DNA of 55,558 nt from positions 1 through 55,558 of the forward strand of contig CAJUSE010000011.1 in the NCBI GenBank assembly GCA_910588975.1. Reading direction: 5' to 3'. Below the pieces are notes generated by a model, which was not told the DNA's origin, ran no database searches, and saw only the letters and a list, made by a program, of their open reading frames with translations. This document shows positions 24,205 to 31,543 of the stretch, one piece after another. Position 1 is the first letter of the stretch. Each line of letters begins with the position of its first letter. This stretch comes from an uncultured Oscillospiraceae bacterium (GTDB lineage: Bacteria > Bacillota > Clostridia > Oscillospirales > Oscillospiraceae). The translations under genes and the position numbers were made by a program.

Positions 24205-25372
24205 GGTGTTCGAAATTGAAATCTGCAATAAGGACCAGGAGATCGAATTCCAGTTACCGGCAACTGACTATCAGCTTTTGGATGTTATCGAGAAGCTGGG
24301 GATCATTGAAGAGGTAAAACCATCCGTTTCTATCTTTCAGTATGGCGAGCGCTTTGAGAACCTGGCTGACGTGCTGAATCATGATGCCTTCGACCTCTTT
24401 GAGCTGAACGCACTCGCCAAGAGGCTGTCTCAGCTTGAACTGGAGGATATGATGGCATTCCACTCCCTGGTGAGTACCCGGTTAGAGTACAGGGAGGATA
24501 GTATTCCAGTTCGGGAACTGCTGGATCTCGCCCACAGCACTGACTGCTGTGAAGTACATCCGGGCATCGAGACCTTTGAGGAGCTTGGGCATTTCTATGT
24601 TGAGAATGATCTGATAACTGAACTTAAGGGGATTCCGGATAAATCGCTCCCCTTTTTGGACTACAAAGTGATAGGGAAAACGTTCAGCGAGGCAGAGTGT
24701 GGCATTCTCGTGCCCGGCGGCTATGTAACCCAAACTTCTGAGTTAAAGGAAGTCGCAAAGAATATGAACTTCGCCCCGCCTGTGCCCAATTATACGATCC
24801 TCATGCAATTAGAGCGAGAAGGAATGTCTGTAAAGCTCCCCCTTCCCACTCAGGCAGTGGAGATAGATCGTTTGTTGCTGTCAATTAATTCATTTGGCTG
24901 GTCTGACCCTCTGCTTCAAGTTACCTGTCTGGACTGCGCCGCTCCCGCACTGATTCCCATCCTCGGCGGTAGAGATGACCCAGACGATCTAAACCAGCTT
25001 GCATGGCTGATCGACAAGATGGGACCGAAGCAGCTCACCAAATTCAAGGCGACCCTTTATGCTGTTGAGGATTGGTCCCTTTCAGGGGCCATGAAGGTGG
25101 CCCATCATCTGGAGGATTATCTGTTCAGTCCCAATATTAAAGATCCCGAGTTGATGGCCATGGACTTCCTCTCCTCCAGTGTCGGGGAATCCTCGATGGA
25201 TACGCTGTTGAAGTTCGTAAACCTGTACGGCTTTGGACAGGCTCTGATAGAAGAGCAAAAGTGTGTGGTAACTGACTATGGACTCATTTCACGGGAAGAT
25301 GGTCAGCACCCCAGCATTTTAGAGCGGCACTCCTCTCCTTTGCAACATGGAATGGAGGAAATGACGATGTAG
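24197..25372 (+). CDS. ArdA-like antirestriction protein
   Basis: This 391-residue, strongly acidic protein matches in layout the long ArdA-type proteins of Clostridia ICEs: LPATDYQLLDVIEKLGI, ELNALAKRLSQLE, a STDCCEVHPG segment, LDYKVIGKTFSEAECG and VPGGYVTQTSE. ArdA proteins mimic B-form DNA and block type I restriction enzymes when the element enters a new host. The TTG start at 24197 follows GGAGGG by 7 nt and overlaps the DUF4314 gene. The assignment rests on remembered family pattern, so moderate confidence. A role early in transfer fits its leading position. Confidence 0.65.
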   Translation: MNKVFEIEICNKDQEIEFQLPATDYQLLDVIEKLGIIEEVKPSVSIFQYGERFENLADVLNHDAFDLFELNALAKRLSQLELEDMMAFHSLVSTRLEYREDSIPVRELLDLAHSTDCCEVHPGIETFEELGHFYVENDLITELKGIPDKSLPFLDYKVIGKTFSEAECGILVPGGYVTQTSELKEVAKNMNFAPPVPNYTILMQLEREGMSVKLPLPTQAVEIDRLLLSINSFGWSDPLLQVTCLDCAAPALIPILGGRDDPDDLNQLAWLIDKMGPKQLTKFKATLYAVEDWSLSGAMKVAHHLEDYLFSPNIKDPELMAMDFLSSSVGESSMDTLLKFVNLYGFGQALIEEQKCVVTDYGLISREDGQHPSILERHSSPLQHGMEEMTM

Positions 25373-25389
25373 GGATAATAGCAATAAAA

Positions 25390-25442
25390 GGGCCGCATCC
25401 CAATAGGGTTAAGGCTCTTTACTTTCTCTTCGGGAGCGGCCC
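25390..25442 (+). ncRNA. Structured leader L2 (member of a three-copy family)
   Basis: GGGCCG (25390-25395) pairs perfectly with CGGCCC (25437-25442); TCCC pairs with GGGA inside. The 3' end lies 16 nt before the start codon of the PAPS-reductase-like gene. Same layout as L1 and L3. Confidence 0.6.
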
Positions 25443-25458
25443 GGAGAGAGGGTGAGAT

Positions 25459-26217
25459 ATGAAATACATCGCCTCTTGCTCATTTGGAAAGGACAGTCTG
25501 GCCACGATCCTTCTGGCCCTGGAGCATGGGGAGCCTTTGGATGAAGCAGTCTACTGCGAGGTTATGTTTGACACCGATATCTCTGGAGAAATCCCGGAGC
25601 ATCGGGACTTTATCTACGAGACGTGCATTCCTTTCCTGGAGAAGCATGGCGTGAAGCTGACAGTCCTCCGCTCCAGCATGACCTACATAGACTCTTTCTT
25701 TCGAGTGATCCAGAAAGGAGAAAATGCCGGAAAGCTGAATAGCTGGCCTCTGTGTGGGCGTTGCTGCATCCAGCGAGACTGTAAGCTCCCACCCATCACA
25801 GCCTATCAGAAGTCGCTTTCAACCGACACAGTTCAATATATTGGATACGCCTACGATGAGCAGGAACGGCTCCTTCGCTTGCAGGAGGGAAAGACGGTAT
25901 CGCTCTTGGCAAAATATCATAAAACAGAAGCTGATGCGGTTGATATCTGCAAGAGGGCAGGTCTATACTCCCCCATTTATGCGTTTACCTCCCGCAATGG
26001 CTGTTTCTTTTGCCCAAATGCCAAGCGGAGAGAACTCCGGCACCTCTACGACCACCATCCGGATCTTTGGGCGAGGTTGGTGGAACTTCAGGGAACATCG
26101 AACAAAGTCACAGAGCGGTTTAACCGTTCTCAGCGGATCGATGAGATCGATGATGGCTTTCGCTGGGAGGACCGGCAGTACACACTTTTTGATGGGTGCG
26201 CCGGACAAGGGTCATGA
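25459..26217 (+). CDS. PAPS-reductase-like (adenine nucleotide alpha hydrolase) protein
   Basis: This 252-residue protein has a PP-loop at residues 8-13 (SFGKDS), as in PAPS reductases and the DNA phosphorothioation protein DndC. It has cysteine clusters CGRCCIQRDC near residue 100 and NGCFFCPNAKR near residue 182, which could bind an Fe-S cluster or zinc. Stand-alone versions occur on phages and ICEs and are thought to act in nucleic-acid or sulfur modification, but their reaction is not settled. No dndBDE genes are nearby. ATG at 25459 follows GAGAGAGGG. It is preceded by leader L2 and followed by a 212-bp regulatory gap. Confidence 0.75.
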   Translation: MKYIASCSFGKDSLATILLALEHGEPLDEAVYCEVMFDTDISGEIPEHRDFIYETCIPFLEKHGVKLTVLRSSMTYIDSFFRVIQKGENAGKLNSWPLCGRCCIQRDCKLPPITAYQKSLSTDTVQYIGYAYDEQERLLRLQEGKTVSLLAKYHKTEADAVDICKRAGLYSPIYAFTSRNGCFFCPNAKRRELRHLYDHHPDLWARLVELQGTSNKVTERFNRSQRIDEIDDGFRWEDRQYTLFDGCAGQGS

Positions 26218-26249
26218 TAAGGGCCGCAGGTTAAGGGAAAAGCTGGTGG

Positions 26250-26280
26250 GAGGTTACGCATATAATTTAGGCGTAACCTC
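26250..26280 (+). promoter_or_regulatory. Palindrome, possible operator
   Basis: GAGGTTACGC and GCGTAACCTC flank an 11-nt AT-rich loop that includes TATAAT. This could be an operator over a promoter for the downstream HTH and methylase genes. Confidence 0.45.
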
Positions 26281-26354
26281 AGCCATTGCAGCACAATGCT
26301 TTCCTCCGATTTGTGGATGCAAATTGAGTTCCAAAATATCTTTAATACTCTATA

Positions 26355-26415
26355 GGGCCGTAATTCCGAAAGGGACTGCGACCCTTATTTTTCTACCTTT
26401 TCGGAAGTGCGGTCC
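26355..26415 (+). ncRNA. Structured leader L3 (member of a three-copy family)
   Basis: GGGCCG (26355-26360) pairs with CGGTCC (26410-26415); TTCCGAAA (26364-26371) pairs perfectly with TTTCGGAA (26399-26406); a GGG/CCC hairpin lies inside. The 3' end lies 14 nt before the ATG and touches the ribosome binding site. Compensating changes relative to L1 and L2 support an RNA structure. Confidence 0.62.
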
Positions 26416-26429
26416 GGAAAGGACAGAAA

Positions 26430-26732
26430 ATGAAAAAAGACGAACTGAGGTACCATCTCCTCCATTGCTGCCTGGGAAAAAAGCGGGCTGTGAGTGCGAC
26501 CCGGCTGAGAGGCACCGTGCACATTTCGGAGAATGAACTCCGCAAGGCTGTCAACCGGCTCCGCCGTGAGGGAGTGCCCATCGGCAGTGACCAGACCGGC
26601 TACTACTACGCCCAGACCGCCGGTGAGGTGTACAGCACGATCAAACACCTCAAAAAGATGCGCTCTGGGCTGGATGCCGCCATTGAGGGGTTGGAGGGCA
26701 GCTTGGACAGCTTTGCCCCCGACAGGGGGTGA
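26430..26732 (+). CDS. Small winged-helix DNA-binding protein
   Basis: This 100-residue protein has a winged-helix fold suggested by LRGTVHISENELRKAVNRLRREGVPIGSDQTGYYYA (residues 28-64, in pieces), like HTH domains of BirA and many phage regulators. The tail is helical. It follows leader L3 and overlaps the DNA adenine methylase start by 4 nt (GTGA), so it may control the methylase gene. AAAGGA serves as ribosome binding site. Confidence 0.7.
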   Translation: MKKDELRYHLLHCCLGKKRAVSATRLRGTVHISENELRKAVNRLRREGVPIGSDQTGYYYAQTAGEVYSTIKHLKKMRSGLDAAIEGLEGSLDSFAPDRG

Positions 26733-27709
26733 TCACTATTGCCAGTCCATTCTTCCCCTGGGTGGGCGGCAAGGAGAAGCTGTCCCCCTATATCCTCCAG
26801 GTCTTCCCCCCAAAGTTCAATCCCTACATCGAGCCATTTGGAGGCGGTGGCGCCATTCTTTTGGGCCTCCCCAAGAGCCCCTCCCGGCTTGACATCTACA
26901 ACGACTTCAATGCGGACCTCGTCAACCTTATGGTCTGTGTCCGGGATCATCTGCTGGAATTTCTCAAGGAACTCGGCTTTCTCGCCAATCATTCCCGTGC
27001 CGAATTTGAGGACATCAAGGCCCTCATGGATCACCAGTCCCTCTCGAAGCAGGATATGGAATGCTACAGCAGAGAGATGGTAGTTGCCGAGGAAAGCTTT
27101 GATGAGGACGAGGTTGCCGAAATCAAGGCGATCCTACGGAACAAGGCGGAACTGCGGGATGTGCGAAGGGCGGTCATGTTCTATAAGATCAGCCGGGGGA
27201 GCTTCAGCGGCACACGCACCTCCTTCGGGGTGAAGAGAAACAACATCCGCAACTTCCGCTATCAGATCCAGCGGGCCTCCGAACGGCTGCAGAATGTGGT
27301 CATAGAGAACAAGAGCGCCATTGACCTGATCCGAGAGCGAGATTGCCCCACAGGGCTCATTTACTGTGACCCGCCTTACTATGAGGCGGAAAAGCTCTAC
27401 GAGGCAGTGTTCAAAAAGCGGGACCATGTTCGGTTATACCATACCCTCCGCAACAGCAAGGGGTATGTGGTACTGTCCTATAACGACTGCCCCTACATTC
27501 GAAATCTCTATAAGGATTTCTTCATCCTGGCCTTCAAACGGGATAACCCGATGGCCAAGAAGCAAGGAGCGGAGTATGGGGAACTCATTATCACCAACTA
27601 TGATCCCCGGCCCTATATGACCAAACAACTGGATCTGTTCGATGTCCCCTGTGAAAAGGGGACATTGGAAATTGTTCGGATACCAAGAAAAGCATTGAAA
27701 AACGCATAG
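26729..27709 (+). CDS. DNA adenine methylase (D12 class)
   Basis: This 326-residue N6-adenine methyltransferase has SAM motif I FGGGGA at about residues 37-42 preceded by WVGGKEKL, and the catalytic DPPY at about 214-217. The order of motifs (I first, IV later, with a central recognition domain) is that of the Dam/DpnM alpha group. The GTG at 26729 overlaps the upstream stop. A stand-alone methylase on an ICE typically protects the element from restriction or times its replication; no cognate nuclease is visible. The target sequence is unknown. Confidence 0.88.
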   Translation: MITIASPFFPWVGGKEKLSPYILQVFPPKFNPYIEPFGGGGAILLGLPKSPSRLDIYNDFNADLVNLMVCVRDHLLEFLKELGFLANHSRAEFEDIKALMDHQSLSKQDMECYSREMVVAEESFDEDEVAEIKAILRNKAELRDVRRAVMFYKISRGSFSGTRTSFGVKRNNIRNFRYQIQRASERLQNVVIENKSAIDLIRERDCPTGLIYCDPPYYEAEKLYEAVFKKRDHVRLYHTLRNSKGYVVLSYNDCPYIRNLYKDFFILAFKRDNPMAKKQGAEYGELIITNYDPRPYMTKQLDLFDVPCEKGTLEIVRIPRKALKNA

Positions 27710-27722
27710 GAGGTATAACATC

Positions 27723-28244
27723 TTGAAACAATCCAAGTTTACCAACTGGACGAGCGGCAAGGGCTTCCGCATCCCCACCGCCGCTCTGGAACTGGCCAAG
27801 ATCATGGAGGGCGAGAAGCTGGACTTCCATGTGGCCGATGACGTGATCGTCACCCTGAAGCACCGCATGACTGCCATGGAGATGATCAACTCCATCCACG
27901 CCCTCAACGAGCTTTCCAACAAGCTGGTCATGGAATTGGCCGAGGTCTGCGGCACCTGTGACGAGTGCGGTGAGGACGATGACTATGTCTGCCCCAGTGA
28001 GCTTACCAAGGCCGACTATGTTGACCTTACTCCTGAGATCCGTGAGGCGGTGGGCATTCCCGGCGATGCCAAGCTCCAGATGACCCTTGACCCTGAAAAC
28101 GCTGCCGTGACCATTTCTGAGGCAGAGTACAAGGCAGACCTTTCCGATGTGCCGGAGGTCGTCCTCGATCTGCTGGAGAGTATGGATGTCCGGCTCTGTG
28201 TGCTGGAGCGGCTTCTGATGAAAGGAGATGTGATCCATGAGTAA
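27723..28244 (+). CDS. AbrB-like N-terminal domain protein of unknown function
   Basis: This 173-residue protein has an N-terminal segment GKGFRIPTAALELAKI and LDFHVADDVIVTL that looks like a SpoVT/AbrB-type swapped-hairpin DNA-binding domain. A CGTCDECGEDD cysteine cluster near residue 78 could bind a metal. The remainder is acidic. TTG at 27723 follows AGGAGG. It overlaps spoVG-like by 8 nt. I cannot assign a precise role; transcriptional control of the element is a reasonable guess. Confidence 0.6.
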   Translation: MKQSKFTNWTSGKGFRIPTAALELAKIMEGEKLDFHVADDVIVTLKHRMTAMEMINSIHALNELSNKLVMELAEVCGTCDECGEDDDYVCPSELTKADYVDLTPEIREAVGIPGDAKLQMTLDPENAAVTISEAEYKADLSDVPEVVLDLLESMDVRLCVLERLLMKGDVIHE

Positions 28245-28575
28245 GAAAACCCCTGAAAAAACCATGAGCATTGAAACCCGGATCTACCTGGTGCAAGATC
28301 ATGGCAAACTGCTGGCCAGGGCGACCGTTACCCTGGGCGGCTGTTTTGCCATCACCGGTATTCAGATTATGGAGGGCAAGGAGGACCAGCCCTTTGTGTC
28401 CATGCCCAGCTGGAAGGTTGGGGAGAAATACAAGGATATCTGCTTCCCCTGCACCAAGGAGTTCCGCCAGGAACTCTTTGATAGCGTCCTCTCCGCTTTC
28501 GAGCAGACGATGGCGGAGCAGACTCAAAAGCAGACGCAGAGGCCTTCTCAGCAAGAGCCTGAGATGAGTATGTAA
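28237..28575 (+). CDS. SpoVG-family protein
   Basis: This 112-residue protein contains the SpoVG core: ARATVTLGGCFAITGIQIME, FVSMPSWKVG, KDICFPCTKEFRQEL. Chromosomal SpoVG is a DNA/RNA-binding regulator of about 95 residues; this copy has an extra Gln-rich tail. SpoVG-like genes are common on Clostridia ICEs, where their role is not defined. ATG at 28237 follows AAAGGAG and overlaps the preceding gene. Confidence 0.8.
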   Translation: MSKKTPEKTMSIETRIYLVQDHGKLLARATVTLGGCFAITGIQIMEGKEDQPFVSMPSWKVGEKYKDICFPCTKEFRQELFDSVLSAFEQTMAEQTQKQTQRPSQQEPEMSM

Positions 28576-28588
28576 AGGAGAATCGACT

Positions 28589-29488
28589 ATGAACCTTAAG
28601 AAAAGCGTTCTTGCCATCACCCTGGCAATCAGTACGGCCATTGCCGCCACCCCCGCCTTTGCCGTCGAGGGCACCTCGGAAGCCAAGGCCTGTTATCCCA
28701 CCGCCGTCACCCGATCCGAAGATGGCACCGAGATCCGCAAAATGTACGACCTGGGCCCTAACGATGACCCGGCGGGCATTCCCCGCTCTGATTTCGCCCA
28801 GGACGGCTTCAGCTACACGTTGGTCGACCTTCTAAAACAGGAACTCCCGGAGAACGAGAGCCGTCAGCACACCCAAACTGTCACCGTTGACAGCAAGAGC
28901 AAGGACATGGCTACGGTGCTGGCCCTGCTTCCGGAGACTAAGGAGTTCATCACGGAGGACGGTCTCAGCGGTACGCTGGCGCTGAAGCTGGACAGCGTCA
29001 AGGTGGAGGTGGCCGGGTACGGCAGCTCCACCAAGGAACTGACCGCCACCCGCACCTACCCCAGCCTCGTAAGCCAGGATACCTCCGGCATCCCCAAGAG
29101 TGTGGAGGACAACGGTCATGAGCTGACCTTGCAAAGCATTGATTGGCAGACCGACAGTGACGGCCACTTTACAGCCACAGCCACCTATGCCGGTTCCACT
29201 ACCTCCAGCTATATCAAGGGCTACACGGTGACCGCCGATTACACTGGCACCGTAAGCCGTATTGCCCTCAACAAGACCCGTTATGTGGCCATCTTTGAGG
29301 GCACTGCAATCAAGCCCGTGATTCCCGCAGAGGATGATCCTGTCACCGAAAATCCGGCCTCCGTGCTGACCTTTCCCTGGAAGGTATTCTTGGTTCCTGT
29401 GGGCTTTGTGGCCATCCTTGGGATCGCCGTAGGAGCCGGGATCGTCTACAAGAGAAAGCGTGAAGAAAGTGATGGTGATGGGGAATGA
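28589..29488 (+). CDS. Secreted, C-terminally membrane-anchored surface protein
   Basis: This 299-residue protein has a signal peptide (1-25, ending AFA), a predicted beta-rich ectodomain without a recognised family and a C-terminal transmembrane helix (VFLVPVGFVAILGIAVGAGIV) with a short basic/acidic tail. There is no LPxTG. It overlaps the sortase start by 4 nt, so the two are coupled. It is possibly a surface scaffold or accessory for the sortase and the Cna-B adhesin downstream. Confidence 0.75.
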   Translation: MNLKKSVLAITLAISTAIAATPAFAVEGTSEAKACYPTAVTRSEDGTEIRKMYDLGPNDDPAGIPRSDFAQDGFSYTLVDLLKQELPENESRQHTQTVTVDSKSKDMATVLALLPETKEFITEDGLSGTLALKLDSVKVEVAGYGSSTKELTATRTYPSLVSQDTSGIPKSVEDNGHELTLQSIDWQTDSDGHFTATATYAGSTTSSYIKGYTVTADYTGTVSRIALNKTRYVAIFEGTAIKPVIPAEDDPVTENPASVLTFPWKVFLVPVGFVAILGIAVGAGIVYKRKREESDGDGE

Positions 29489-30291
29489 AGCGACTGAGTA
29501 TGTTTTTCCTTCTGGTCTGTTTGTTTGTCCTCTGCACTGTCCCCGCCTCCGCCCTGGAGTACACGATAGAGGCCCCCGCTGGTGCCGAGTTTGCCCAGCC
29601 GACCTCGGTGGAGCCGGTCATCACGGCTGACCGGGGTGAGCAGTCCAACATGGATCTGAGTAAGAATAACCCCATTGTTGCCCCGACCTTCGGGAGCAAT
29701 ACCAGCTACCTCCCCGACAGCGGTGAGCCGCTGTATCCCTTCCTTGGAGCCAACGCAGTCCCGCAGACTGCTCCCAATGCCGCAGTGATCCCGCTGCCCA
29801 ACATCCCAGGCGTCTCTTCTGCGTCCAATGCTGGAAACTCCGGCGTTGTGGCGGGGCCTATCGGCCCTTCCTACGGCTATACTGAGGTGACACAGGACAT
29901 GTATTACTCTGGGGGATACTTGGGCAGAGTCAAGATCCCCGCCCTTGGGGTAAACGTGAAGGTCTACGAGGGCACAGACAGTGAAACTCTCGCCAAGGGT
30001 GCCGGGCACTTTGAGGACACTTCCATCTGGGAAGGTAACATCTGCATCGCTGGGCACAACCGAGGAACAAATTGCTACTTTGGAGAGATCCACACCCTGA
30101 AAACTGGGGATACCATCACCTTTACCACCAAGGCTGGGACCAGGACCTACTCCGTGGTCAGCGTGAGCAAGGTAAAGGAGACAGATACCTCCACGCTCAG
30201 CCGAACGGTGGAGAACCGCATCACGCTCTTCACCTGTGTCCGCAACCAGAGTGCCTACCGCTGGTGTGTGCGGGCGGTGGAGGACAAGTGA
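29485..30291 (+). CDS. Sortase
   Basis: This 268-residue sortase transpeptidase has a signal peptide (1-23), a Pro/Asn-rich stalk (about 30-120) and a C-terminal catalytic domain. The catalytic His lies in AGHNRG (about residue 191), Cys in TLFTC (about 251) and Arg in AYRWCVRA (about 259-264). It should attach LPxTG proteins to the wall or to each other. The large adhesin at 31544-37117, which ends in LPRTG, is the obvious candidate substrate. The class cannot be fixed by eye; the secreted, stalked form resembles ICE-associated class B/D types. Confidence 0.85.
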   Translation: MKRLSMFFLLVCLFVLCTVPASALEYTIEAPAGAEFAQPTSVEPVITADRGEQSNMDLSKNNPIVAPTFGSNTSYLPDSGEPLYPFLGANAVPQTAPNAAVIPLPNIPGVSSASNAGNSGVVAGPIGPSYGYTEVTQDMYYSGGYLGRVKIPALGVNVKVYEGTDSETLAKGAGHFEDTSIWEGNICIAGHNRGTNCYFGEIHTLKTGDTITFTTKAGTRTYSVVSVSKVKETDTSTLSRTVENRITLFTCVRNQSAYRWCVRAVEDK

Positions 30292-30419
30292 TCTGCACGG
30301 CTTCAAGCCTTGAAATTTATTGACTTTTGCCTCTTCTTTTTCTCGACTTCTGCCCTTGCTTGTGGTATGGTTGCCTTGTAAAAGCATTGCAGTGCAATCA
30401 CCCAAAGGAGGCAACAGAT

Positions 30420-31466
30420 ATGATCAAAAAGAAAGACTGGCTGCTGCTGGGAACGGGGTTGCTGGTAGGCCTGGCACTTGGCCCCACAGCGGCACATGCA
30501 GCAGAAGAATGGTTCAAGGCAACTCCCAGCACACAGATTTTCATCGTGGATGGGCAAACCGTAGACTTGGAAGCCTACACCATCCATGGCAACAACTTTG
30601 TCATGCTCCGTGACATCGGTAAAACTGTGGGCTTCGATGTCAGCTATGACGCTCAGTTCAATGCTGCAGTCATTGACTCCTCCAAGCCATACATCGATGA
30701 TACAGCGGCAGTGGGACAGGACAGCACCCAGGCGTCCGCTGAGCCACTGACCGATGCCGGTGCCGACTACACTCGGGAGGTCAATCCTACAGTATTTACC
30801 CCGGCCCTCACCAGAGAGATCTATAACGCAGTTCGGGCCAGCATGGAACATGCGGATAGTATCCTCGCAGGAACAAGCGGAAAGGTCAGACTCCCAGAAG
30901 AGATAAGCACTGAACAGGTCAACAATCTGCTGGCCAAGATCAGTATCCAGCCCATCTATGAGCTTGGCAGGGACAGCACGGGGGCTTACTTCTGCGACAT
31001 CCACACTTCTGAAGCCAATGAACGGGCAAATCAATCCGTGGCTCCCTTTCTTAACCGTATCAAGAATCTGACGGATCGGGAGAAGGTCACGGAAATGGCC
31101 TACTATGTGGCAGACCACATCACCTACGCCATAAAATATCCTTATCCCGACCAGGTGTTCGGTCAGGAGGGTCAGGTGGAGGGGTGTTGTATGGCCTATG
31201 CCTATAGCTTCAAGACCCTGTGTGACCTCTCGGATATCCCCTGTATCTTTATCAGCAGCCCGACCCATCAGTGGAATCAGGTCTATGTAGACGGACACTG
31301 GTGGGCAGTAGACGTGACGGGCGATGATGCCGGAGATGAAACAGATCGTGAGTACTGGACAATCCTGCACGACCCGGCAGAAATGCAAGGCTGGGACTAT
31401 GTAGACAGCATTCCAGAGATTACGATGTTCGCCAAAGAGCTACTCGTCCCCGGCTCCACGAAGTAA
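30420..31466 (+). CDS. Secreted transglutaminase-like protein with copper-amine-oxidase-type N-terminal domain
   Basis: This 348-residue protein has a signal peptide (1-25, ending AHA), a beta domain like the copper amine oxidase N-terminal domain (VDGQTVDLEAYTIHGNNFVM, residues 40-85) and a C-terminal transglutaminase/protease core. A Cys-His-Asp triad is visible: GCCMAYA (Cys about 255), THQWNQV (His about 282) and VDVTGDD (Asp about 298). Such proteins are peptidases or crosslinkers of surface proteins. ATG at 30420 follows AAAGGAGG. It ends at a terminator. It sits between sortase and Cna-B adhesin, so a role in surface-protein processing is plausible. Confidence 0.8.
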   Translation: MIKKKDWLLLGTGLLVGLALGPTAAHAAEEWFKATPSTQIFIVDGQTVDLEAYTIHGNNFVMLRDIGKTVGFDVSYDAQFNAAVIDSSKPYIDDTAAVGQDSTQASAEPLTDAGADYTREVNPTVFTPALTREIYNAVRASMEHADSILAGTSGKVRLPEEISTEQVNNLLAKISIQPIYELGRDSTGAYFCDIHTSEANERANQSVAPFLNRIKNLTDREKVTEMAYYVADHITYAIKYPYPDQVFGQEGQVEGCCMAYAYSFKTLCDLSDIPCIFISSPTHQWNQVYVDGHWWAVDVTGDDAGDETDREYWTILHDPAEMQGWDYVDSIPEITMFAKELLVPGSTK

Positions 31467-31487
31467 AGTCAATAAGAACAACCTCTC

Positions 31488-31522
31488 AGGCCGTATGTCT
31501 CAAAACATACGGCCTATTTTTT
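31488..31522 (+). terminator. Rho-independent terminator
   Basis: AGGCCGTATGT pairs with ACATACGGCCT around CTCAAA, followed by a T-run. It separates the transglutaminase-like gene from the adhesin; partial read-through is possible. Confidence 0.9.
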
Positions 31523-31543
31523 ATGCTCGAAAGGAGAGCTAAA

